The notes: generated by a model not told the origin, from the sequence alone. DNA of 64,000 nucleotides from Streptomyces sp. JHA26 (GCF_002005565.1 NZ_BDJC01000001.1:227050-291049), one strand, 5' to 3'. Positions 45,292 through 54,902 are shown, counted from the stretch's first letter. Made by a program: numbers and translations.

Positions 45292-46043
45292 CCGTCCTGG
45301 CCCACCTCAGCGACCTGCACCTGGACGGCACCGCGCGCAGCGCCGAGCGCACCCGCCGGGCCGTCGCGCGTCTGACCGGGCTGCCCGGCGCGGTGGACGC
45401 CGTACTGATCACCGGGGACATCGTGGACCGGGGCACGGTCGCGGAGTACCGCCAGGCCCGCGAGGTCCTCGCCCCGCTGTACGAGCGCCACCGGGTGCTG
45501 CTGTGCCCGGGCAACCACGACTCCCGCCCGGAGTACCGGCAGGTGCTGCTCGGGGGCGGCGGCGGTACGGCGACGGGGCCGGTCAACGAGGCTCGTGACG
45601 TCGCCGGCGTCCGCATCCTGATGTGCGACTCCTCGATACCCGGACGGGCCGAGGGCCTGCTGGAACCGGAGACCCTCGACTGGCTCGACGAGTCCCTCGC
45701 CGCCGCCCCCGACCGACCGGCCTTCGTCGCCCTGCACCACCCGCCCGCGACGCTCGGCCTGCCGTACGTCGACCGCATCGGCCTGCGCGAACCGGACGCC
45801 CTGGCGAAGGTCCTCGACCGCCATCCCCAGGTGGCCGCCGTCCTCTGCGGTCACGCCCACACCCCGGCCACGACCTCCTTCGCCGGCCGTCCCCTGCTGT
45901 GCGCCCCGGGAATCATCTCCACGGCCCTGCTGCCCTGGGAACAGGGCCCGGACTCCTCCTGGACGAGCCACGAGGCGCCGCCCGCGCTGGCCTTCCACCT
46001 CTACGAGGGGGGCCGGATCACCAGTCACGTGCGGGTGGTGTGA
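45288..46043 (+). CDS. Calcineurin-type metallophosphoesterase, CpdA-like
   Basis: A 251-residue metallophosphoesterase. All five metal motifs are present: SDLHLD (D9, H11), GDIVDRG, GNHD, LHHPP and GHAHTP, in the order typical of CpdA-like cyclic-nucleotide phosphodiesterases. It would hydrolyse a phosphodiester or phosphomonoester. GTG start at 45288 overlaps the permease stop. It is the last gene of the operon; the following 200 bases to the glnA terminator contain no gene. Confidence 0.88.
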   Translation: MTVLAHLSDLHLDGTARSAERTRRAVARLTGLPGAVDAVLITGDIVDRGTVAEYRQAREVLAPLYERHRVLLCPGNHDSRPEYRQVLLGGGGGTATGPVNEARDVAGVRILMCDSSIPGRAEGLLEPETLDWLDESLAAAPDRPAFVALHHPPATLGLPYVDRIGLREPDALAKVLDRHPQVAAVLCGHAHTPATTSFAGRPLLCAPGIISTALLPWEQGPDSSWTSHEAPPALAFHLYEGGRITSHVRVV

Positions 46044-46249
46044 CCGGCTGTTCCCCGTCGGTGACCGCGCCGGTGGACCCGCCCTGGTCCCGGCAGGCGT
46101 GACCCCTGAGCGGTCACCGGGGGAGGAGCCGGTCCGAAGAATCGCGCGAGCACGGTTCGCACGCTCTGAGGCACTCCTGCACGTCCGGGCGCTCCAGGAG
46201 CGACGTGACGACCGATTCCGAGCAGGCCCAAAAGCCCCGGGGCCGAAAA

Positions 46250-46292
46250 GCCGTGGGCCGGCCCTCCCGCGCGGGGAGGACCGGCCCACGGC
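46250..46292 (-). terminator. glnA terminator hairpin
   Basis: Nineteen-base arms (46250-46268 with 46274-46292) with one mismatch and loop GCGCG, about 50 bases past the glnA stop. It can also stop transcription leaving the island on the other strand. The rest of 46044-46340 holds nothing recognisable. Confidence 0.85.
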
Positions 46293-46340
46293 CCACGGAC
46301 GGCCCGGGGGAGCAGCCACCCGCTCCGACCCGGGGCGACA

Positions 46341-47750
46341 TCACACGTCGAAGTACAGCTCGAACTCGTGCGGGTGCGGACGCAGCTGCAGCGGGGCGAT
46401 CTCGTTCGCGCGCTTGAAGTCGATCCACGTCTCGATCAGGTCCGGCGTGAAGACGTCGCCCTGGAGGAGGAACTCGTGGTCGGCCTCGAGGCGGTCGAGG
46501 ACGGCGCCGAGGGAGGTCGGGACCTGCGCGACGTTGGCGTGCTCCTCGGGAGCCAGCTCGTAGAGGTCCTTGTCGATCGGCTCGGCCGGCTCGATCTTGT
46601 TCTTGATGCCGTCCAGACCCGCCAGCAGCAGCGCCGAGAAGGCCAGGTACGGGTTGCCGGAGGCGTCCGGGGCGCGGAACTCGACGCGCTTGGCCTTCGG
46701 GTTCGAGCCCGTGATCGGGATGCGCATCGCGGCGGAGCGGTTGCGCTGCGAGTACACCAGGTTCACCGGCGCCTCGAAGCCCGGCACCAGGCGGTGGTAG
46801 GAGTTCACCGTCGGGTTGGTGAAGGCCAGCAGCGACGGGGCGTGCTTGAGGATGCCGCCGATGTAGTAACGGGCGGTGTCCGACAGGCCGGCGTAGCCCT
46901 GCTCGTCGTAGAACAGCGGCTCGCCGTTGCTCCACAGCGACTGGTGGACGTGCATGCCCGAGCCGTTGTCACCGAAGATCGGCTTCGGCATGAAGGTCGC
47001 CGTCTTGCCGTTCCGCCAGGCCACGTTCTTCACGATGTACTTGAAGAGCATGAGGTCGTCGGCGGCGGCCAGCAGCGTGTTGAACTTGTAGTTGATCTCG
47101 GCCTGGCCGGCGGTGCCCACCTCGTGGTGCAGGCGCTCCAGCTGGAGACCGGACCGCTGCAGTTCCAGGGACATCTCGGCGCGCAGGTCGGCGAAGTGGT
47201 CGACCGGCGGGACCGGGAAGTAGCCGCCCTTGTAACGGACCTTGTAGCCGCGGTTGTCCTCCAGGGCACCGGTGTTCCAGGCACCGGCCTCGGAGTCGAT
47301 GTGGTAGAAGGCCTCGTTCTCCCGGGTGGCGAAGCGCACCGAGTCGAAGACGTAGAACTCCGCCTCGGGGCCGAAGTACGCCGTGTCGGCGATGCCGGTG
47401 GAGGCGAGGTAGGCCTCGGCCTTCTTCGCCACGTTGCGCGGGTCACGGGAGTACTGCTCGCCCGTGATCGGGTCGTGGATGAAGAAGTTGATGTTGAGGG
47501 TCTTGTCCCGGCGGAACGGGTCGATGCGCGCGGTGGACAGGTCGGGGCGCAGGGACATGTCCGACTCGTGGATGGCCTGGAAGCCGCGGATCGAGGATCC
47601 GTCGAAGGCCTGCTCGTCGTCGGGGTCGAACGCCTCGGCGGGCAACGTGAAGTGCTGCATGACGCCCGGCAGGTCGCAGAACCGGACGTCGACGAACTTG
47701 ACGTCCTCGTCCGCGATGAACTTCTTGGCCTCGTCGGCGTTCTGGAACAT
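46341..47750 (-). CDS. glnA: Glutamine synthetase type I
   Basis: A 469-residue GSI, the main ammonia-assimilating enzyme, a dodecamer. The ATG at 47750 has GGAGGAG upstream and gives the usual N-terminus [12 protein letters not shown] and family length; the frame is open to 47819. Signature sequences include [32 protein letters not shown] and KRVEFRAPD. The adenylylation Tyr is present in DLYELAPEE near the C-terminus, so activity is probably controlled by GlnE-type adenylyltransferase in addition to transcription. A perfect two-pair GlnR operator lies at 47847-47884. Confidence 0.98.
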   Translation of the reverse strand: MFQNADEAKKFIADEDVKFVDVRFCDLPGVMQHFTLPAEAFDPDDEQAFDGSSIRGFQAIHESDMSLRPDLSTARIDPFRRDKTLNINFFIHDPITGEQYSRDPRNVAKKAEAYLASTGIADTAYFGPEAEFYVFDSVRFATRENEAFYHIDSEAGAWNTGALEDNRGYKVRYKGGYFPVPPVDHFADLRAEMSLELQRSGLQLERLHHEVGTAGQAEINYKFNTLLAAADDLMLFKYIVKNVAWRNGKTATFMPKPIFGDNGSGMHVHQSLWSNGEPLFYDEQGYAGLSDTARYYIGGILKHAPSLLAFTNPTVNSYHRLVPGFEAPVNLVYSQRNRSAAMRIPITGSNPKAKRVEFRAPDASGNPYLAFSALLLAGLDGIKNKIEPAEPIDKDLYELAPEEHANVAQVPTSLGAVLDRLEADHEFLLQGDVFTPDLIETWIDFKRANEIAPLQLRPHPHEFELYFDV

Positions 47751-47846
47751 CCAGCTCCTCCTACTCCCGACCGTCCCGCCGGGGTGGTAGATCGTTCGTG
47801 CGGCCAGTGCGGGTGGCACACGCTGCCTCGACCCTAGGGACGGGTG

Positions 47847-47884
47847 ATTTCTCGGGCGTGACCCATTTGTTTCGCAGAAGTTAA
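47847..47884 (-). promoter_or_regulatory. GlnR operator of glnA (a1-b1-a2-b2)
   Basis: On the minus strand: TTAAC, 6, GAAAC, 6, GTCAC, 6, GAAAT, exactly in the GlnR gTnAC-n6-GaAAC scheme. It is about 100 bases before the glnA start and has the same spacing as the glnII operator at 22499-22536. Nothing else is recognisable in this 253-base gap. Confidence 0.9.
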
Positions 47885-48003
47885 CCGGCTGCCTTCCAGC
47901 CTAGGCCCCATCCGGGCCCGGCACACCCCGCCGTGCACCCCGCCGCGCCCCCGCCCGCACCCCGCCGCCCCTGGGATACAGGGGGGCGCAGTACCGTGGA
48001 CGG

Positions 48004-48471
48004 GTGGACAACAGGCAAGCAATCGGATCGTGGCTCTCCGGGCCGCGCGCGGCCGTCGAAGGGGCCGGCGCCGATCTCGGCTACCGGGGCGAGCAGCTCG
48101 GGCTGCCGGAGGAGGGACCCGGCTCCATCGCCCGTCCGGGCCGCAGGCTCGGCGCCCTCGCCGTCGACTGGGCGCTGTGCTCCCTGATCGCATACGGCCT
48201 GATCACGGGCAGTTACGGCCAGGCCGCGAGCAACTGGACGCTGCTGATCTTCTTCGTGCTCAGCGTCCTGACCGTCGGCACGATCGGCTTCACCCCGGGC
48301 AAGCGCCTCTTCGGCCTGCGCGTGGTGGAGCTGCGCACGGGCCGCGTCAGCCCGGTGCGCGCGCTGCTGCGGTCGGTCCTGCTGTGCGTCGCGATCCCCG
48401 CGATGATCTGGGACCGCGACGGCCGGGGGCTGCACGACCGGCTGGCGCGCACCGTGGAGGTGCGGATCTAG
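48004..48471 (+). CDS. RDD-family membrane protein
   Basis: A 155-residue membrane protein of the RDD family. After about 50 soluble residues, the RDD-type helix begins (RLGALAVDWALCSLIAYGLI), with the family Arg and Asp residues, then a second segment (WTLLIFFVLSVLTVGTIGF), the conserved TPGKRLFGLRV, and a third segment ending in RDGRGLHDRLARTVEV. Function of such proteins is not established; transport has been suggested. GTG start; no strong ribosome site, so the mRNA may be short-leadered. Divergent from glnA. Confidence 0.88.
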   Translation: MDNRQAIGSWLSGPRAAVEGAGADLGYRGEQLGLPEEGPGSIARPGRRLGALAVDWALCSLIAYGLITGSYGQAASNWTLLIFFVLSVLTVGTIGFTPGKRLFGLRVVELRTGRVSPVRALLRSVLLCVAIPAMIWDRDGRGLHDRLARTVEVRI

Positions 48472-48518
48472 CCCGCGGTTCCCCCCGCGGTTTCTCCGGG
48501 GTTCCTCCCACACGCCTC

Positions 48519-48589
48519 TACGGCGACGGGGGCGCCCGGAGCCGATGCGCGGCTGCCGCCGCGTGGCTCCGGGCGCCCCCGTCGCCGTA
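48519..48589. terminator. Perfect 25-base bidirectional hairpin
   Basis: TACGGCGACGGGGGCGCCCG plus GAGCC (48519-48543) pairs fully with 48565-48589, loop 21 bases, between the convergent RDD and DUF4191 genes. Confidence 0.9.
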
Positions 48590-48628
48590 ACGCGTTCGGG
48601 TGGTGCCGGGTGCTGGATCCCGCCGGGC

Positions 48629-49330
48629 TCAGCGCCGGGGGTTGCCGCCCTTCGGCATGCGCATGCCCTTGGGCATCGGGCCCTTGGGCAGGGGCATGTT
48701 GCTCATCAGGTCGCCCAGGGCGCGCAGCCGGTCGTTGGTCGTGGTGACCTGCGGGCCGGTCAGGACGCGCGGGAGCTTGAGCATGGTCGTGCGCAGCTTC
48801 TTCAGCTCGACCTGGCCCTCGCCGGTGCCCACGATCAGGTCGTGGACGGGCACGTCGGCGACGATCCGGTTCATCTTCTTCTTCTCGGCCGCCAGCAGGG
48901 ACTTCACCCGGTTCGGGTTGCCCTCGGCGACCAGCACGATGCCGGCCTTGCCGACCGCGCGGTGCACCACGTCCTGGTTGCGGTTCATCGCCACCGCGGG
49001 GGTCGTCGTCCAGCCCCGGCCGATGTTGTCCAGCACGGCCGCGGCGGCGCCCGGCTGGCCCTCCATCTGCCCGAAGGCCGCCCGCTCGGCCCGGCGCCCG
49101 AAGACGATCGCCGTCGCGAGGAAGGCGAGCAGCAGGCCCAGGATGCCGAGATAGATGGGGTGACCGATCAGAAAACCGATCGCGAGGAGGACACCGAAGA
49201 CGACGATGCCGACACCCGCGAGTACAAGACCGATCTTCTTGTCGGCCTTGCGGGTCATCTTGTAGGTCAGAGCGATCTGCTTCAGTCGCCCGGGGTTCGC
49301 AGCGTCCGCTGCAGGTTCCTTCCTCGCCAT
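48629..49330 (-). CDS. DUF4191 membrane protein
   Basis: A 233-residue protein of the actinobacterial DUF4191 family, next to lipA in many genomes. Residues 33-80 contain two hydrophobic segments (KIGLVLAGVGIVVFGVLLAIGF and a second after PIYLGIL). The C-terminal soluble domain has the conserved GWTTTPAVAMNRNQDVVHR and VLVAEGNPNRVKSLL, and a Met/Pro/Lys-rich tail. Activity unknown. The linked lipoate genes suggest only conserved neighbourhood. Confidence 0.88.
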   Translation of the reverse strand: MARKEPAADAANPGRLKQIALTYKMTRKADKKIGLVLAGVGIVVFGVLLAIGFLIGHPIYLGILGLLLAFLATAIVFGRRAERAAFGQMEGQPGAAAAVLDNIGRGWTTTPAVAMNRNQDVVHRAVGKAGIVLVAEGNPNRVKSLLAAEKKKMNRIVADVPVHDLIVGTGEGQVELKKLRTTMLKLPRVLTGPQVTTTNDRLRALGDLMSNMPLPKGPMPKGMRMPKGGNPRR

Positions 49331-49398
49331 GACGTGAAGTCTACGTGGCCCGGGAGGCGCCGACGACGGCAGTGCCCGGCGCCGCCGAACGGGGGAGG

Positions 49399-49602
49399 TC
49401 AGAGGCTGTCGGTGACGACCTGCTGCTGCAGGACCCGCTCGGTCTCGATCCGCTCCTTGGCCCGGCGGCGGTCCTCCAGCACGGAGGTCCAGGCGTTGCG
49501 CCGGGCGGTGCGCTGGCCGCTGCTCATCAGCAGCGACTCGACGGCCCGCAGGGCGTCGGTGAACGACGGGATGGCGGTGGCGCGGACGGGCGCGGCCTGC
49601 AT
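49399..49602 (-). CDS. Small conserved helical protein
   Basis: A 67-residue protein starting MQAAPVRATAIPSF. The chain is basic and helical (TDALRAVESLLMSSG, RRNAWTSVLEDRRRAKERIETERVLQQQ), probably a short coiled coil. AGGGGGGA lies 9 bases upstream; an ATG at 49665 (MTLESQHV) would add 21 residues without support. It sits between DUF4191 and lipA as in other Streptomyces. No function known. Confidence 0.65.
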   Translation of the reverse strand: MQAAPVRATAIPSFTDALRAVESLLMSSGQRTARRNAWTSVLEDRRRAKERIETERVLQQQVVTDSL

Positions 49603-49739
49603 CGTGGAGGTCCCCCCTCGGTACGGGTCCGGGTGTGGGCGTACGTGCTGTGATTCCAGGGTCACTGATTGGTGTTACCAGGGCGTGACCCGCCGGTCAA
49701 ACGCACGTGAAGCGGTGGTGCCGGGCCCCGGAACGACGC

Positions 49740-49786
49740 CGCGGCCCCGACCGGTGCCCTCATCTGCGAGGACGGTCGGGGCCGCG
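49740..49786 (-). terminator. Second hairpin downstream of lipA
   Basis: CGCGGCCCCGACCG (49740-49753) pairs perfectly with 49773-49786, loop 19 bases. The rest of the 272-base gap contains a GTGAATTCAC palindrome near 49823-49832 of unknown role. Confidence 0.7.
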
Positions 49787-49841
49787 ACGTATCGGCCACT
49801 ACTGTGGAGTAGCTTCTTGTGCGTGAATTCACACGGGGTGC

Positions 49842-49864
49842 GCCTCCGCCGGGCGGGCGGAGGC
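49842..49864 (-). terminator. lipA terminator hairpin
   Basis: GCCTCCGCC (49842-49850) pairs with GGCGGAGGC (49856-49864), 11 bases after the lipA stop. Confidence 0.6.
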
Positions 49865-49874
49865 CGGCGTCCCG

Positions 49875-50840
49875 TCAGACGGCCTGGCCGGCGACGACGG
49901 TGTCGCGCTTCTCGACGGCCATCCGGTACAGCCGGCCGGCGCGGTAGGAGGAGCGCACCAGCGGACCGGACATCACGCCGGAGAAGCCGATCTGCTCGGC
50001 CTCCTCCTTCAGCTCCACGAACTCCTGCGGCTTGACCCAGCGCTCCACGGGGTGGTGGCGCACGGACGGGCGCAGGTACTGCGTGATGGTGATCAGCTCG
50101 CAGCCCGCCTCGTGGAGCTGCTTCAGCGCCTCGCTGATCTCCTCGCGGGTCTCGCCCATGCCGAGGATCAGGTTCGACTTGGTGACCAGGCCGTAGTCGC
50201 GGGCGTCGGTGATCACCTTGAGGGAGCGCTCGTAGCGGAAGCCGGGGCGGATCCGCTTGAAGATCCGCGGGACCGTCTCGACGTTGTGCGCGAAGACCTC
50301 GGGGCGGGAGTCGAAGACCTCGCGCAGCAGCTCCGGCACCGCGTTGAAGTCGGGGGCCAGCAGCTCGACCTTGGTGCGGCCGTCGGGGCGGTCGGCGGTC
50401 TGCTGGTGGATCTGGCGCACCGTCTCGGCGTACAGCCAGGCGCCGCCGTCCGGCAGGTCGTCGCGGGCCACACCGGTGATGGTGGCGTAGTTCAGGTCCA
50501 TGGTGACCACGGACTCGCCCACCCGGCGCGGCTCGTCGCGGTCGAGCGCCTCGGGCTTGCCGGTGTCGATCTGGCAGAAGTCGCAGCGCCGCGTGCACTG
50601 GTCGCCACCGATGAGGAAGGTCGCCTCGCGGTCCTCCCAGCACTCGTAGATGTTGGGACAGCCGGCTTCCTGGCAGACCGTGTGCAGGCCCTCGCTCTTC
50701 ACGAGGTTCTGCATCTTCGTGTACTCGGGGCCCATTTTCGCCCGGGTCTTGATCCACTCGGGCTTGCGCTCGATGGGGGTCTGGCTGTTGCGGACCTCCA
50801 GGCGCAGCATCTTGCGTCCGTCGGGTGCGACTGCGGACAC
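49875..50840 (-). CDS. lipA: Lipoyl synthase
   Basis: A 321-residue radical-SAM enzyme that inserts two sulfur atoms into octanoyl groups carried on E2 subunits and GcvH. The auxiliary cluster cysteines are C56, C61 and C67 (CX4CX5C) and the radical-SAM cluster is C82, C86 and C89 (CX3CX2C); the C-terminal RSSY supplies the unusual serine ligand. GTG start at 50840 with GGGAG 6 bases upstream. It follows lipB on the same strand and provides the cofactor for the pyruvate dehydrogenase components encoded at 59-64 kb. Confidence 0.97.
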   Translation of the reverse strand: MSAVAPDGRKMLRLEVRNSQTPIERKPEWIKTRAKMGPEYTKMQNLVKSEGLHTVCQEAGCPNIYECWEDREATFLIGGDQCTRRCDFCQIDTGKPEALDRDEPRRVGESVVTMDLNYATITGVARDDLPDGGAWLYAETVRQIHQQTADRPDGRTKVELLAPDFNAVPELLREVFDSRPEVFAHNVETVPRIFKRIRPGFRYERSLKVITDARDYGLVTKSNLILGMGETREEISEALKQLHEAGCELITITQYLRPSVRHHPVERWVKPQEFVELKEEAEQIGFSGVMSGPLVRSSYRAGRLYRMAVEKRDTVVAGQAV

Positions 50841-50991
50841 GACCGGCTCCCTAGCAATTGATTCTTCGGCGTGCCCCAGGGTACGCCCGTGGATGTGTGG
50901 GTCGGCGGCGGTGGCGGCCTGGACGGGGGCCGCTCCGGGGCCTGTGGACGGGCCTGCCCGACCACGACGTCGAACGCCGGTCGGGCCGGAT

Positions 50992-51792
50992 TTATGCCGC
51001 GGGCGTCTTCTCGATCACCCTCGGCTTCAGCTCCGCGTTCTCCAGGACGTCCCGCAGGTGGCGCTCCACCACCGGGAGGACCTCCTCGATGGTCACGTCC
51101 CGGCCCAGCTCGTTGGCCAGGGAGGCGACGCCCGCGTCGCGGATGCCGCACGGGATGATCCTGTCGAACCACGTGTTGTCCGGGTTCACGTTCAGCGAGA
51201 AGCCGTGCATGGTGACGCCCTTCGCCACCCGGATGCCGATCGCGGCGATCTTGCGGTCCTCGCGGCGCTGGCCCGCGTTGGACGGGGCGTACTCCGGCCC
51301 GTTGAGGCGGGGGTCGAACTCCTCGTCGGTCAGCCTCGGGTCGAAGTCCAGGGAGAGGCCGCCGAGCACCGGGCGCTGCTCCACCGGGTCGCCGAGGACC
51401 CAGACCCCGCTGCGGCCCTCGATCCGGGTGGTCTCGACGCCGAACTCCGCGCAGGTGCGGATCAGGGCCTCCTCCAGCCGCCGCACGTGCGCGACGACGT
51501 CGACCGGGCGCGGGAGCTTCTGGATCGGGTAGCCGACCAGCTGGCCCGGCCCGTGCCAGGTGATCTTGCCGCCGCGGTCCACGTCGATGACCGGCGTGCC
51601 GTCGAGGGGGCGCTCGTCGTCCGCGGTGCGCCGGCCGGCGGTGTAGACCGGAGGGTGTTCGAGGAGCAGCACGGTGTCGGGGACCTCGTCGGCGAACCGC
51701 GCGGCGTGCACCCGGCGCTGCTCGTCCCACGCCTCCTGGTACTCGACGCGCTCGGCACCGAACCCCATGCGGATGAACCGGAGCTCACTCAC
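50992..51792 (-). CDS. lipB: Octanoyltransferase
   Basis: A 266-residue LipB that transfers octanoate from acyl-ACP to lipoyl domains. Visible motifs: [17 protein letters not shown] at 73-89, the lysine/His segment [11 protein letters not shown] and the catalytic Cys in IIPCGI. The GTG at 51792 ([10 protein letters not shown]) is preferred since a ribosome site GGGAGG lies upstream and the N-terminus matches family length; the frame continues to 51837. 151 bases separate it from lipA, so both promoters and cotranscription are possible. Confidence 0.96.
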   Translation of the reverse strand: MSELRFIRMGFGAERVEYQEAWDEQRRVHAARFADEVPDTVLLLEHPPVYTAGRRTADDERPLDGTPVIDVDRGGKITWHGPGQLVGYPIQKLPRPVDVVAHVRRLEEALIRTCAEFGVETTRIEGRSGVWVLGDPVEQRPVLGGLSLDFDPRLTDEEFDPRLNGPEYAPSNAGQRREDRKIAAIGIRVAKGVTMHGFSLNVNPDNTWFDRIIPCGIRDAGVASLANELGRDVTIEEVLPVVERHLRDVLENAELKPRVIEKTPAA

Positions 51793-52050
51793 GGCAAGAG
51801 CCTCCCTGGAAGGTCGTAAGGCACGAACCGTGCCCACGCCACTGTACGACCGGCCGTCCGGCCTCCGTCGGGGGGCCGCCGCCCGTCAGCCCGACAGGAA
51901 TTCCTCACACGATCGGATGAATGCCGGGGGAAGCGTGCGACCGGGTGCTCACTCTCCGCTACATTCGCGCCGTTCACGAGGCCATAAGGGCTGCTCACAG
52001 GCGCTCCGGGCACATCGAGGGGCCCGGAAGGCAGGAGACCGCACCGCACC

Positions 52051-53514
52051 ATGACGGAACGACCCGCGCAGCGCACCCCCAACCGCCAGCTCGCCGCCCT
52101 CATCGCCGAAGCGGGGTTCTCCAACGCGGGTCTCGCACGACGCGTCGACCAGCTCGGACTCGAACACGGCCTGGACCTGAGATACGACAAGACGTCCGTC
52201 ACCCGGTGGCTGCGTGGCCAGCAGCCGCGCGGCACCACCCCCGCCCTGATCGCCGAGGTCTTCACCCGGCGCCTCGGCCGCCGCCTCACCGCCCAGGACC
52301 TCGGCCTGGACGCCTGCGCCCCCGTCTACGCGGGCCTGGAGTTCGCCGCCACCCCGGAGGAGGCCGTCGACATCGTCGGCGGGCTGTGGCGCAAGGACTC
52401 CGGCAGCCACGCCGAGCTGCGCAAGATCGCCTTCACCCCGGCCGGCCTGGTCGTGCCCAGCCGGGACTGGCTGATCGGCCGCGCCGACGAGAAGGTGGCC
52501 CGCACCGAGGTGCCCGTCCGCATCCCCGCGCAGGGCCGGCCGGCGTTCCGCGGCGGCCCGGCGCCGCTCGCCTCCTCGCGCCGGCGGGCACCGGCCGAGC
52601 GCGGGCCCGGCCAGAAGGTCACCGGCGGCGACCTCGCCGCGCTGCGCTCGGTGGGCGAGCTGTTCCGCACCCTCGACGACCGCTACGGCGGCGGCCACGC
52701 CCGCCAGGCCCTCGTGCGCTACCTGGAGCACGAGCTGGAGCCGATGCTGCGCGGCACCTACGGCGAGCAGACCGGCCGCCGGCTGTTCGCCGCCGCGTCC
52801 GACCTGACCCGGCTCGCGGGCTGGACGTCGTACGACATCGCCGCGCACGGCCTCGCCCAGCGCTACTTCGTGCAGGCGCTGCGGCTCGCCCAGGCGGCCG
52901 GCGACCGGGCGTACGGCTCGTACGTGCTGGTCACCATGAGCCGGCAGGCCGTCTACCTCGGCCACGGCCGCGAGGCCGTGCAGCTCGTACGCGTCGCCCA
53001 GCAGGGCGTCGGCACCTCCGCGCCGCCGGTCGTGCAGACGCTGCTGCACGCCGCCGAGGCGCGGGCGCACGCCGTCCTCGGCGAGGTGCGGGCCTGCACC
53101 GCCGCCCTGGTGCGGGCCGAGCGGGCCCTGGAGACCGCCCGGCCCGGGGACGAGGTGCCGCACTGGGCGCGCTTCTTCGACGAGGCCCAGCTCGCCGACG
53201 AGTTCGGGCACTGCCACCGCGACCTCCAGCAGTACCGCGCCGCCGCCCAGCACGCGGAGCGCTCCCTGCAACTGCGCGCCCCCGCCTACGCCCGCAGCCG
53301 GCTGTTCTGCCGGGTCGTCCTCGCCACCGCCCGCCTCGGCCTGGGCGAGCTCGACCAGGCCTGCCAGCTGGCCGCCGAGGCGGCCGGGCAGGCGGCCGAG
53401 ATGCGGTCGGTGCGGGCGGCGGAGTACGTGCGCGACTTCGAACGGCGCCTGGAGCCGTACCGGGACGCGGCACCCGTGCGGGGCTACCGGGACAAGGTGG
53501 CGGCCCTGGGGTGA
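52051..53514 (+). CDS. Helix-turn-helix regulator with TPR-like domain
   Basis: A 487-residue probable regulator. The N-terminus (RQLAALIAEAGFSNAGLARRV, DKTSVTRWLRGQQPRG) is a helix-turn-helix of the type found in Streptomyces TPR regulators related to NsdA. Residues from about 200 are a long run of helical pairs (ALVRYLEHELEP, AAASDLTRLAGWTSYDI, YFVQALRLAQAAGD, LLHAAEARAHAVLGE, YRAAAQHAERSL) typical of TPR units. A role in development or antibiotic regulation is possible by family, not proven. Upstream gap of 258 bases; convergent with the flavoprotein gene (5 bases between stops). Confidence 0.82.
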   Translation: MTERPAQRTPNRQLAALIAEAGFSNAGLARRVDQLGLEHGLDLRYDKTSVTRWLRGQQPRGTTPALIAEVFTRRLGRRLTAQDLGLDACAPVYAGLEFAATPEEAVDIVGGLWRKDSGSHAELRKIAFTPAGLVVPSRDWLIGRADEKVARTEVPVRIPAQGRPAFRGGPAPLASSRRRAPAERGPGQKVTGGDLAALRSVGELFRTLDDRYGGGHARQALVRYLEHELEPMLRGTYGEQTGRRLFAAASDLTRLAGWTSYDIAAHGLAQRYFVQALRLAQAAGDRAYGSYVLVTMSRQAVYLGHGREAVQLVRVAQQGVGTSAPPVVQTLLHAAEARAHAVLGEVRACTAALVRAERALETARPGDEVPHWARFFDEAQLADEFGHCHRDLQQYRAAAQHAERSLQLRAPAYARSRLFCRVVLATARLGLGELDQACQLAAEAAGQAAEMRSVRAAEYVRDFERRLEPYRDAAPVRGYRDKVAALG

Positions 53515-53519
53515 CCTCC

Positions 53520-54902
53520 CTACGCGGCCCGTGCCGTGGACAGGGGCTCGGCCGTGTGCATCGGCCGGCCCGCGCCCAGGTCCGTCAGGATCGCCGCCGA
53601 CGCCCGGTGGGCCGAGTGCAGCGCGCCCTGGACGGTGCTGGTGTCGCGGTGGTCGCCGCACACGTACAGACCGGCCAGCAGCCGCACCGGCCGGTGCGGG
53701 TCGTGCGGCGGGCGCATGGCGGGCACCGCCTCGGCCGTGTGGTGCACGGCCAGGGTCTCCCAGCGGTCGGTCGACGTGCCGTAGAGGCGGGCCAGGTGGA
53801 TGCGTACGGCGGCGTCGACGTCGGACGGGACGGGGCCGAGGACCGTCGACGAGACCAGGGCGCGGCCGGCCGGCGCGCGCGACGGGTCCACGTGGCTGAC
53901 CACCGCCGTGTGGGCGACCGGCCCGCCGCGGTCCGCGTCGAGCAGCAGGGACGCGCCGGTCGCCGGGGGTTCGTCGGTCGTGTGGTGCACCACCGTCACC
54001 GGATGGAAGTCCGGCACCCGCAGGCCCGGCAGCAGCTCGGCGGCGGCGCGGGCGTCGGTCGCCACCAGGACGGCCCGGCAGCGGACGACGCCGTGCTCGG
54101 CGGTGGTCACCGCGTTGGTGGCGACCGAGGTGACCCGGACGCCGGTGCGCACGGTGCCCGGCGGCAGTGTCCGCGCCAGCAGTTCCGGCACGGTCTCCGC
54201 CCCGCCCTCGGGCAGCACCGGCCGCCCGCTCGCGAAGGCGCGCAGCGCGAGGTCGGCGCACCGGCTGGAGGTGGTGAGGTCCGGGTCGTACAGCAGGGCG
54301 GCGAGCAGCGGCCGCAGGAAGCCGTCGATCGTGCGGGCGGGCAGCCCGCGGGCCGCCAGCGCCTGGGCGGCGGGCAGCTCCGGGCGGGCCAGCAGCCGTT
54401 CGACCGGGGTGCCCGCGAGGCGGCTCAGCGCGGCGCCGAGCCGGGCCTGGTCGACGGCGGTGCCCAACGGGGCACCCGGCCGGGGCCGGGGAGCGGGTAC
54501 GGGCCTTCCCGGCAACCGGGGCGCGGAAACCGACCGGGGGGCGCTCGCCAGAGCACGCACCGTATGGAGTGCGCCCCGTGCGCCTCGTGCGCCGGCCGGA
54601 GCGCCCGCGCGGTGGTGGCGCCCCTCGCTGTGCAGCAGCACCCCGGGCGCGAACGGCAGCAGCGCGAGGCCGTCCAGCCCGGGGGTGAGGCGCAGTTCGG
54701 GGTACGCCGTGGAGAGCAGCTGTCCGATCCTGTCGAGCCGGAATCCGTCGACCTTCTCGGTCGCCATCCGGCCGCCCACGCCATGGGCGGCCTCCAGGAC
54801 CGTGGTCGTCACTCCTGCGCTGGTCAGCCGATGCGCCGCGGCGAGACCGGAGATCCCGGCCCCCACGACGACGACGTCCGCCTGGTACGCGGGCTCAAGC
54901 AC
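53520..54902 (-). CDS. FAD-dependent amine-oxidase-type oxidoreductase
   Basis: A 460-residue flavoprotein. The dinucleotide-binding motif VVVGAGISGLAAAHRL lies at 10-25, followed by the second motif GGRMATEKVDGF. The C-terminal GLYVCGDHRDTSTVQGAL is the FAD-binding end found in protoporphyrinogen-oxidase and phytoene-desaturase-like enzymes. The reaction is unknown. GTG start with GAGGAGG. Single gene between the TPR regulator and a TIGR01777-type epimerase. Confidence 0.85.
   Translation of the reverse strand: MLEPAYQADVVVVGAGISGLAAAHRLTSAGVTTTVLEAAHGVGGRMATEKVDGFRLDRIGQLLSTAYPELRLTPGLDGLALLPFAPGVLLHSEGRHHRAGAPAGARGARGALHTVRALASAPRSVSAPRLPGRPVPAPRPRPGAPLGTAVDQARLGAALSRLAGTPVERLLARPELPAAQALAARGLPARTIDGFLRPLLAALLYDPDLTTSSRCADLALRAFASGRPVLPEGGAETVPELLARTLPPGTVRTGVRVTSVATNAVTTAEHGVVRCRAVLVATDARAAAELLPGLRVPDFHPVTVVHHTTDEPPATGASLLLDADRGGPVAHTAVVSHVDPSRAPAGRALVSSTVLGPVPSDVDAAVRIHLARLYGTSTDRWETLAVHHTAEAVPAMRPPHDPHRPVRLLAGLYVCGDHRDTSTVQGALHSAHRASAAILTDLGAGRPMHTAEPLSTARAA

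Noticed and set aside
29163..46043. Transposase or integrase remnants at the island borders
   Set aside because: Looked for at both ends; none seen, and no direct repeats or tRNA gene flank it.
49823..49832. GTGAATTCAC palindrome downstream of lipA
   Set aside because: Isolated, in a region downstream of all neighbouring genes' promoters; no partner regulator, so not listed as a site.
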